26,577 nucleotides of DNA, taken from positions 1 to 26,577 of the forward strand of contig JABJOE010000010.1 in NCBI GenBank assembly GCA_018664485.1, in the 5' to 3' direction. Shown here in pieces: positions 14,797 through 20,629 of the stretch. This DNA is from Candidatus Uhrbacteria bacterium. GTDB taxonomy: Bacteria > Patescibacteria > ABY1 > SG8-24 > UBA9934. The notes beneath the pieces were generated by a model, which saw only the letters and a program-made list of their open reading frames with translations, was not told where the DNA came from and did not search any database. Position numbers and translations under genes: made by a program. Every line of letters starts with the position of its first letter. The first letter of the stretch is position 1.

Positions 14797-15942
14797 TTGG
14801 CATCTATGACTCTAGTTACTACGCGTCTCGGAGCGTTCAGCATCCAGTCACATCTTCTCAGGTGGGTGTCTGGAGACCGTGTTATGGTCTATACCGGTGA
14901 CGATTCAAGGACCGGCCTGGATTGCGGCTACGTTCTCACCTGGAATGAGGCGCAGCAGTTGTATCACAGCAGCACGTCGCTTGATCTGGCATTAGCCGCC
15001 AGTCGTCACATTGGTACTGGTTACGGCTGGAATGATCGACACAAGGACGGAGAGCTCCAGAAGTTGCGTAGCTGGATTGCTCGTGAGCGCCACCTCTTGC
15101 ACCTGTGCATAGATTTGCCGGGTGTTCGTACGGCGAGGCGTGCCAGGTTTCAGCGTGAGTGCGCTGCGCTCGCGACCGAGATGGGGCGTCCGATCAACAA
15201 GTATAAGCGCACTATGCTCTCGGGCGTAATTCGCGCTGGCGACGAGATCCGCATACAGAGGGCCGGCAGTCTTGCTGAGGCATCTGAAGCCGGAATCGCT
15301 CGAATCGGGCAGATCAGGGGCATCAGTCCATTCATCGATATGCGTCGTGTGGCGATGTTGCGTGACATGCATCACGAGCTAAACATTCTGCGCGAAGCAC
15401 ATACTGAGCTCATCGGTATGCGAGATACACTTCTTGAGGCTGCCATGACAAGTCTGAGGACTCGTCAATGTGTATTCGATCGGATCGGTAGCCTGTCCCG
15501 GAAACTCAATTCGGTAGTTCATCGTCCAATGCGCAATGTCTGTAGGCGTACGGTGCAGGACGACCTTCAGCCTATGATCAAAGTTCTGACTTATGGACCG
15601 GTCAGGGAGGCTGAAAAGTACATTGATCGCGCTATTCAAGCGCTACACATCTTCCTCACGCATCAGCGGCCGCTTGCGGCGCTGCGCTTCCGTCTCAGCT
15701 TGGCTCTGGCCTACAGTGGTCAGCGACGTAGAACAATGGTCGATGAGCTCTACGACGATCTGATGTTTGAGTTGAACGTTCTCAGGGAGGGGGTACTCGG
15801 TGAGAATGACAAAGGTCTACGAAACCCGCCCCTTGAGCGTGCTCTCAGGCATCTCACCTTCGCGAGACTCGAATGGGATGCTGACAGGCTAGACTGGAAG
15901 CGGGTGAAGGAACAGATCGACAAGGCTTGCGCACCGTTCTAG
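14797..15942 (+). CDS. Helical protein, unrecognised
   Basis: 381 residues from TTG 14797, the start that suits the GGGGAGG SD; alternatives are GTG 14755 (leaderless, 395 residues) and ATG 14806. It is basic, Arg-rich and mostly alpha-helical (for example RDMHHELNILREAHTELIGM and LMFELNVLREGVL), with no signal peptide, no membrane segment and no familiar motif. An N-terminal beta-like part (LVTTRLGAFSIQSHLLRWVS) precedes the helices. It is a solitary gene between its own promoter and its own terminator, with higher GC than its neighbours. A cytoplasmic helical-bundle protein of unknown role. Confidence 0.75.
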   Translation: MASMTLVTTRLGAFSIQSHLLRWVSGDRVMVYTGDDSRTGLDCGYVLTWNEAQQLYHSSTSLDLALAASRHIGTGYGWNDRHKDGELQKLRSWIARERHLLHLCIDLPGVRTARRARFQRECAALATEMGRPINKYKRTMLSGVIRAGDEIRIQRAGSLAEASEAGIARIGQIRGISPFIDMRRVAMLRDMHHELNILREAHTELIGMRDTLLEAAMTSLRTRQCVFDRIGSLSRKLNSVVHRPMRNVCRRTVQDDLQPMIKVLTYGPVREAEKYIDRAIQALHIFLTHQRPLAALRFRLSLALAYSGQRRRTMVDELYDDLMFELNVLREGVLGENDKGLRNPPLERALRHLTFARLEWDADRLDWKRVKEQIDKACAPF

Positions 15943-15961
15943 CGCAGTCCGAAAAAGGCGT

Positions 15962-15992
15962 GCCCGCTCCGGAGATCCGGGGCGGGCGTTTT
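15962..15992 (+). terminator. Terminator of the 14797 gene
   Basis: GCCCGCTCCGG-AGAT-CCGGGGCGGGC: an 11-bp stem with one G-U pair, followed by GTTTT. It sits back to back with the minus-strand terminator at 16007. Confidence 0.9.
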
Positions 15993-16006
15993 GCATAAAA
16001 CGAAGA

Positions 16007-16034
16007 GCACCCGGACCTTTAGAAGGTCGGGTGC
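16007..16034 (-). terminator. Terminator of the 16084-16644 minus-strand gene
   Basis: GCACCCGGACCTT-TAG-AAGGTCGGGTGC pairs over 12 bp with a single bulged G. On the minus strand it is followed by TCTTCGTTTT. It ends the three-gene minus-strand run. Confidence 0.85.
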
Positions 16035-16083
16035 CTTTAACGTTCACGGATTGAACGCTAGACGGGCTCTCCGAGAGGGAGAG

Positions 16084-16644
16084 CTACTGGAGACGTCGGC
16101 CTCCATATCCGGGGTGGCCGTAGCTGGAGCCGCTGTTGCCGACGCCAACTTGGAGGCTGACGTTGGGGCCGCTGCTATTTCCGTAGACCCAGGCTTCATA
16201 GCCTTCGACGGTATCGTAGCGCCACACACGACCTCCGTTGATCCGCTTCTTCTTTCCGAAGATGTTCTTCTTCACTCGCCAGGAGCGGTTGGGCGGCTGG
16301 ATGCCGGCCTGTGCGTTTGACTGATTGAAGTATCGGAATCGGCCAACCTCACCCTTTGGCGGGTTATCGGGGGCAGATGCCAGGAGCTTCGCGTTGGGGC
16401 CGCAGGACCCGTAGGTCCCGGAAAGCCAGACGGCCGTGCGGTCCTTCTTGCACCAGCCCAACAACTCGTGGGGGGAGTTGCGAGTGTAGCGCTTCTGGTT
16501 CGTGATGGAGCTAACTTGGCTGTACGGCGTCACCCGCGAGGGCGTTCCGATCGTGCCGTAGCCCCGGAGGGATCCAGCGTCGGCCTCTCCTCCGAGCATT
16601 CCGATGAAGAACGCCAGGATCAGAGTGATGAAATTGCGTCGCAT
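16084..16644 (-). CDS. Small secreted Gly/Ser-rich protein
   Basis: A 186-residue protein with a signal peptide (MRRNFITLILAFFIGMLGGE, predicted cleavage near ADA). The mature part is basic and rich in Gly, Ser, Asn and aromatic residues, with two Cys residues (HELLGWCKKDR and GTYGSCGPNA) that could form a disulfide. The C-terminus (VSLQVGVGNSGSSYGHPGYG) is glycine-rich. GGAG lies 5 nt before the ATG, preceded by the hairpin of the 132-bp repeat. An exported or wall-associated protein of unknown function. Confidence 0.8.
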   Translation of the reverse strand: MRRNFITLILAFFIGMLGGEADAGSLRGYGTIGTPSRVTPYSQVSSITNQKRYTRNSPHELLGWCKKDRTAVWLSGTYGSCGPNAKLLASAPDNPPKGEVGRFRYFNQSNAQAGIQPPNRSWRVKKNIFGKKKRINGGRVWRYDTVEGYEAWVYGNSSGPNVSLQVGVGNSGSSYGHPGYGGRRLQ

Positions 16645-16680
16645 GTAGACTCCTGCTTCGAAAATCGAGCAAAAGGTTCT

Positions 16681-16812
16681 AGAGCTTGTGAGCTATTCGC
16701 TCGCTCTCAGTGCACACGGAAGAAAGATCCATGTACTCAGTAGAGCGGCGGTCCCTGGAGAGTATCCAAGGACCGCTACGTCTGTTGCGGCTCAGCTAAC
16801 CGGCTTAACGCG
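16681..16812 (-). repeat. 132-bp direct repeat, copy 1
   Basis: About 90% identical to 17351-17482. In minus-strand order it holds the last codons and stop of the 16792 gene, a terminator-like stem GCGGTCC/GGACCGC (16748-16776), a conserved stretch (TGAGTACATGGATCTTTCTT), and the AGAGCGAGC ... GCTC ... GCTCT hairpin just upstream of the next gene's SD. Confidence 0.9.
16748..16776 (-). terminator. Terminator-like hairpin in repeat copy 1
   Basis: GCGGTCC with GGACCGC, extended inward by TGG/CCA, lies 16 nt after the 16792-17325 stop. It lacks a strong U-tract on the minus strand, so termination may be partial or the stem may protect a 3' end. Confidence 0.6.
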
Positions 16813-17325
16813 TGCTGTCGGCTTTACGAAAGCGAACGTGCCGTAGACGGTCCATTCTTGTCCTGTTGATAACTCGCTGACGCCAAGCTCAGGCTTGTTG
16901 TTTTGGTTCAGCGATATTGTGAACGTTCTCGGATCACCAGAGTACTTATCCTCCGAGCCTGGACTCAAAAGACCGGTCATTGTGACTCCGCAACAGTTCC
17001 TGCGGAAGAACTGAGGGAACTGTGCCATCATTGCCGGCGCAATCTCTGCGGTGGCGAGACGGTATCCCTGTTCTCTCGCAGCTTGCAGAACTTCAAGCGT
17101 CGTTGCAGCTTTGATGTGATCCATCGGAGTTTCCAGCTTGATGAATCCAAGATCTTCTACGGTCAGCACGACAACTTCGAGATCAATCACTTCACGCGAA
17201 CGTGGAGTGTGCTCTTCAAGAAGTTCCAGTACTTCATCTTGTACAGCGAAGCCAGCTTTGCCCAGGCGCCGAAGAAGCTCTCCGGCGCTGATACTGGGGT
17301 CAATACGAACGATAAACGTATGCAT
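16792..17325 (-). CDS. Unrecognised cytoplasmic protein
   Basis: 177 residues, no signal peptide, from ATG 17325 preceded by a strong SD (AAGGAGG). The N-terminal half is a mixed alpha/beta domain (MHTFIVRIDPSISAGELLRR ... VIDLEVVVLTVEDLGF). The middle contains TTLEVLQAAREQGYRLATAE and MAQFPQFFRRNCCG; the C-terminal half is beta-rich (FTISLNQNNKPELG ... WTVYGTFAFVK). The order 'helix, GYR.AT, FP, beta strands, W...FAFV' loosely recalls a small-protein family common in Patescibacteria, a weak resemblance from memory. It lies between the two copies of the 132-bp repeat. Confidence 0.78.
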   Translation of the reverse strand: MHTFIVRIDPSISAGELLRRLGKAGFAVQDEVLELLEEHTPRSREVIDLEVVVLTVEDLGFIKLETPMDHIKAATTLEVLQAAREQGYRLATAEIAPAMMAQFPQFFRRNCCGVTMTGLLSPGSEDKYSGDPRTFTISLNQNNKPELGVSELSTGQEWTVYGTFAFVKPTARVKPVS

Positions 17326-17350
17326 TCCCCTCCTTCTATATGTAGTTGGT

Positions 17351-17482
17351 AGAGCTTATGAGCTATATGCTCGCTCTCAGTGCACACGGAAGAAAGATCC
17401 ATGTACTCAGTAGAGCGGCGGTCCCTGGGAGTTGCCCAAGGACCGCTACGTCTGTTGCGGCTCCGCTAGCCGACTTAACGCG
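17351..17482 (-). repeat. 132-bp direct repeat, copy 2
   Basis: The same unit as 16681-16812, lying between the lipoprotein gene (stop at 17491) and the 16792-17325 gene. The stem GCGGTCC/GGACCGC is at 17418-17446 and the 5' hairpin at 17351-17376. The loop of the terminator stem differs (GAGAGTAT versus GAGTTGC) while the stem is identical, as expected if RNA structure is maintained. Confidence 0.9.
17418..17446 (-). terminator. Terminator-like hairpin in repeat copy 2
   Basis: GCGGTCC/GGACCGC with TGGG/CCCA inside, 45 nt beyond the lipoprotein stop at 17491. No strong U-tract. Confidence 0.6.
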
Positions 17483-17490
17483 TTGTCGAC

Positions 17491-18201
17491 CTACTGGCCG
17501 AACTTGATGCTATCGCCTTCCAGTTCGACGATGAGGTGGACGATGGTCGTGCCATCGCTCACATCCATCGAGTAGATGGTCGCTTGAATCTCGTCTCCGC
17601 TGTCGGCGTTCCGAGCGTCGATCCAGAGGCTCGACACCAGGCTGCCTCCGGCGGGAACGATGAGCTCGTCGTTCTCGTCTTCGTCAGACATGCCGTAGAG
17701 ACTGTATCCGTCCCATTCCATTCCAATCTCGAGGTCTTGGTCACCATCGGCGGACATGAGCCACACACCGCGACTGTCTTCGAGCCAGTCGGGCCCTTCG
17801 ACACCGGCCTCGACGTTGCGAAAGCGCATGGGAGCGCAGTCGCTGTCGTCGGTCCACATCCGAACTTTCATGGGTCGCATGTAGTCGGGGGAGACCTCGC
17901 CGTCGATGCCGTCGTCCAACAGTTCCACATGCGGAGTGTTGAACATCCAGACGTCACCGTCGGGCGTGGTGACGATGCGAGCACAGCTCGCGGGGAATGC
18001 GTAGTCTTCACGACCCTCGTCATACCCGCGCTCACGGCCCTCCCACCACCCGGCGTCTTCGCCGTGCTTGAACCCGTCGTCGTAGCCGTCCTGGTACGAC
18101 CCGTCATCGGACCCCGGATCGCTTCCGGTGTCGTCGCTGTGGTTCTTATTTGTATTGCATCCGGTGGTTGCCAGCAATGCCAGCAAGATCATGGTTCGCA
18201 A
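17491..18201 (-). CDS. Acidic lipoprotein with Gly-repeat helix
   Basis: 236 residues from TTG 18201, chosen because GGAG lies 6 nt upstream; ATG 18192 is 15 nt away and upstream ATGs (18234-18243) lie inside the leader hairpin. The signal MRTMILLALLATTGC carries a lipid-modified Cys. Next comes an acidic linker (DDTGSDPGSDDG), then a 4-residue-period Gly/acidic helix GYDDGFKHGEDAGWWEG, like the Yae1-type repeat. The rest (about 80-236) is a beta-rich domain with WMFNTPHVELLDDG and EIGMEWDGYSLYG. Probably a surface lipoprotein. GC-rich. Upstream is a family-like 5' element and a strong promoter at 18406-18434. Confidence 0.8.
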   Translation of the reverse strand: MRTMILLALLATTGCNTNKNHSDDTGSDPGSDDGSYQDGYDDGFKHGEDAGWWEGRERGYDEGREDYAFPASCARIVTTPDGDVWMFNTPHVELLDDGIDGEVSPDYMRPMKVRMWTDDSDCAPMRFRNVEAGVEGPDWLEDSRGVWLMSADGDQDLEIGMEWDGYSLYGMSDEDENDELIVPAGGSLVSSLWIDARNADSGDEIQATIYSMDVSDGTTIVHLIVELEGDSIKFGQ

Positions 18202-18214
18202 AGTTGTCTCCTTT

Positions 18215-18270
18215 AGGGTGGAATTAGCGAGCATCATGCTCACTCTCGAAGGGCACGGAAGATATTATCC
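18215..18270 (-). promoter_or_regulatory. Diverged third copy of the 5' element
   Basis: The minus strand reads ATCTTCCGTGC, a short variable stretch, then GAGAGTGAGC-ATGAT-GCTCGCT, and the SD follows. The 132-bp repeats have TTCTTCCGTGTGCACT then GAGAGCGAGC...GCTC in the same order before their SDs. All three minus-strand genes thus share the 5' motif and hairpin. Confidence 0.6.
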
Positions 18271-18389
18271 GTGCACTTGTTTGAGAGAGCTTAAACGCAA
18301 AGTACCCTTGTTACAAACCCGCTGAGTGACGGGGAACAAGGAATCCCTATTTCTACCTATTTTGGAGCAAGGTAAGTAGCTCAAAACTC

Positions 18390-18434
18390 TTGTAAAGAAC
18401 GGCTAAATATAGCATATTTTGGCTCTTTTGTCAA
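18390..18434. promoter_or_regulatory. Symmetric bidirectional promoter
   Basis: Minus strand: TTGACA (18434-18429), 17 nt ending in TGC, TATATT (18411-18406). Plus strand: TTGTAA (18390-18395), 17 nt, CATATT (18413-18418). Both are centred on 18412, and the whole region is an imperfect dyad. The minus arm is near consensus and would drive the 17491-18201 gene with a leader of about 200 nt; the plus arm points toward 18653. Confidence 0.65.
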
Positions 18435-18617
18435 GCTAAACTTGATGTTTTTTTGGCTAATCTAAGCAAAATTTGCCGGCGAATTGAAGGTTATGGCAGT
18501 TATTTAAGCAACCATTTTCGTTAAATACAGTCGCAAGATCGTAGATCGCCAAGATTTAGCGATTGATCAGTGTATTTGGCATATTCGAATATAACTAAGT
18601 CATACACCCATTAACAA

Positions 18618-18646
18618 TTGATCCATTGTCGGCCATGAGCTAAACT
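18618..18646 (+). promoter_or_regulatory. Promoter of the glycan/MreB operon
   Basis: TTGATC (18618-18623), a 17-nt spacer and TAAACT (18641-18646), ending 6 nt before ATG 18653. The transcript is predicted to be leaderless. Confidence 0.7.
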
Positions 18647-18652
18647 ACCTCT

Positions 18653-19705
18653 ATGAATTCTCCACATGTGTACGTTCATCTCTTAACTTGGAATGATCGG
18701 CGCTACTTGCCGGATCTTTTTGCGTCTTTTGGAGATCAGACTTACGAAAACTTCACAGTGCGTATCTTGGACAACGGAAGCACTGATGGGACTCTTGAAT
18801 ACATTGCGCAACATTTTCCAAAGACTCTAGTTTCTCGCAATGTTAAAAATGCCGGTTTTGCTGAAGGGCATAACCAATTGATTCGTTACACCATTGACCA
18901 TCTCCCCGCAGAAAATCAAGACGCTCATATTCTTCTAATGAACTCGGATATGATTCTGTCATCGAATCTAATCGAGAAGCTCGTCGAGGCCGCATCGCAG
19001 AGTGAAGATATTGTTGGTGGATTCCAGCCAAAGGTATTACGTGCATTTGCAGAGCAGTATGGTGATGAAGTTTTAGAGGAAACGATGAGGTCCGACATTT
19101 TGGATACCACAGGCTTGAGCGTGTCGCGCAGCTGGCGCATGACCGATCGCGGAGCTGGCGAATTGGATAAAGGTCAGTATGACGATAAGACGGATATTTT
19201 TGCACCTACTGGAACTATTGCGATGTACCCGATAGCTGTGATTAAGACTCTTTTATATAACGGTGAATTTTTCGATAAACATTTTTTTGCGTATCGTGAG
19301 GATTGTGATCTCGCTTGGCGGTTCCGTAAGATCGGTTGGCAGGCAAAGTTCGTGCCAAGTGCCAAGGCGTATCACTATCGAGGAATGTATGGAGCTGCTA
19401 AACAGTCGTGGTTGAAGCGAATGCGGAATAGAAAAGGTCAGAGTAAATTCTTTGCAGCACTTTCAACACGGAACCAGCTTCTAGTACTTATCAAAAACCT
19501 TACAATCGGAAGCTTTATTTTATCTTTGCCGTGGATACTTTTCAATGAAGGTGGTCGGGTTGCCTACGCAATGCTTTTTGAACCGCAAACACGCAAACGA
19601 CTGCTTAGGATGTGGTCGTTGATTCCAGAGATGCTCAGACGTCGTCGTAATATCAAGGAGACTGCAGTTACACCAGAGGCTGACTTGAGGTCATATTTTC
19701 GATAA
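18653..19705 (+). CDS. Family 2 glycosyltransferase, rhamnosyltransferase-like
   Basis: A 350-residue GT2 with a GT-A fold: the nucleotide-binding start VYVHLLTWNDRRYLPDLFAS, NFTVRILDNGSTDGT near residue 38, the DxD-equivalent LLMNSDMIL near 100, and the acceptor/catalytic block YREDCDLAWRFRKIGW near 220. A basic C-terminal tail (about 250-350) with one hydrophobic segment (IGSFILSLPWILF) may bind the membrane. Similar to WbbL-type rhamnosyltransferases of cell-surface polysaccharides. First gene of the operon that continues through DUF4012, mreB, GT4 and the regulator. Confidence 0.88.
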   Translation: MNSPHVYVHLLTWNDRRYLPDLFASFGDQTYENFTVRILDNGSTDGTLEYIAQHFPKTLVSRNVKNAGFAEGHNQLIRYTIDHLPAENQDAHILLMNSDMILSSNLIEKLVEAASQSEDIVGGFQPKVLRAFAEQYGDEVLEETMRSDILDTTGLSVSRSWRMTDRGAGELDKGQYDDKTDIFAPTGTIAMYPIAVIKTLLYNGEFFDKHFFAYREDCDLAWRFRKIGWQAKFVPSAKAYHYRGMYGAAKQSWLKRMRNRKGQSKFFAALSTRNQLLVLIKNLTIGSFILSLPWILFNEGGRVAYAMLFEPQTRKRLLRMWSLIPEMLRRRRNIKETAVTPEADLRSYFR

Positions 19706-19805
19706 ACTCCCCTCGCAGAGGTTTGCGCGCTAGGTATAAGTGGCGTACGGTGGGCTGGAATAATAGATCTGTACGTCTAATGCGGGTCAAAAGTCAGCAT
19801 TTAGT

Positions 19806-20627
19806 ATGTTTTACGACAGGGATGTATCAATACTTATCGTTCACACTTTTGAGAAACGTCTACTACGACAAACTCTCAAGAGCATTTTTCGAGCAGCGCC
19901 TCAGCTGAACTTTGAGATCATTGTTATTGATAATAATCCTGCAGAAGGTTTGAAAGGTATTTTAACTACAGAGTTTCCGGAGGTGCGCCATATTCCACTT
20001 AAGAGTAATGTTGGATTCGGAGCTGCTATGAACCACGGCATACGGGCATCTTCCGGGCGATATGTTCTTGTATTTAACCCAGACATCGTTGTCACTCCAG
20101 GGTCACTTGAGTCTCTGATGGAATTTATGGAGAGCCGGCCTGACGTAGGTATTGTAGGTCCTCAGCTTCATAACCCGGACGGAACACTCCAGCATTCTTG
20201 CTACAGATTCCCAACAATCAAGATTCCAGCTTATCGGAGAACGTTCCTTGGAAAGACGTCTGTAGGTAAACGTAGCCTTGCAGATTACCTCATGCTTGAT
20301 GATGATCACAGCCAAACGATGGATGTAGATTCGTTGATTGGAGCCGCACTATTCGCTCGCCGCAAGATGTTAGAGGAGGTGGGGCTATTTGATGAGCGGT
20401 TTTTTATGTATTATGAAGATAATGATCTGTGTCGACGGTTCTGGGAGCATGGCTATCGAGTCGTGTATCATCCGGAATCTACCATGACGCATTATCATAG
20501 ACGGGCTAGCGCTGACGGTTCATTTACCCAGCAGCTCTTCTCTCGTTTTGCTTGGATCCAAATCCATAGCGCTTTGAAGTTCTTTTGGAAATATCGAAAT
20601 AAACCCAATCCAAGATACCTACAATAG
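19806..20627 (+). CDS. Family 2 glycosyltransferase, WbbL-like
   Basis: A 273-residue GT2: VSILIVHTFEKRLLRQTL, EIIVIDNNPAEG, NVGFGAAMNHGI, the DxD-equivalent FNPDIVV, GPQLHNPDGTLQHSC and FFMYYEDNDLCRRFWEHGYR. These are the landmarks of WbbL/rhamnosyl-type enzymes that add a sugar to a lipid-linked glycan at the inner membrane face. It is distinct in sequence from its upstream neighbour. The DUF4012 gene starts 2 nt after its stop, so cotranslation is likely. The 100-bp gap before it shows no clear promoter. Confidence 0.88.
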   Translation: MFYDRDVSILIVHTFEKRLLRQTLKSIFRAAPQLNFEIIVIDNNPAEGLKGILTTEFPEVRHIPLKSNVGFGAAMNHGIRASSGRYVLVFNPDIVVTPGSLESLMEFMESRPDVGIVGPQLHNPDGTLQHSCYRFPTIKIPAYRRTFLGKTSVGKRSLADYLMLDDDHSQTMDVDSLIGAALFARRKMLEEVGLFDERFFMYYEDNDLCRRFWEHGYRVVYHPESTMTHYHRRASADGSFTQQLFSRFAWIQIHSALKFFWKYRNKPNPRYLQ

Positions 20628-20629
20628 AT

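Larger units (their letters stand above)
18202..18652. other. Divergent intergenic region
   Basis: 451 bases without a gene. It holds, left to right, the minus-strand 5' element, a CTTGTT/AACAAG stem enclosing CCCG/CGGG (about 18308-18346), the bidirectional promoter at 18390-18434, a hairpin AAATACA ... GATC ... GCGAT ... TGTATTT (about 18524-18578), and the plus-strand promoter at 18618. Confidence 0.6.

Noticed and set aside
17536..18216. 226-residue plus-strand frame opposite the minus-strand lipoprotein
   Set aside because: The minus strand has a lipobox, acidic repeat, SD and upstream promoter; the plus frame is a shadow.
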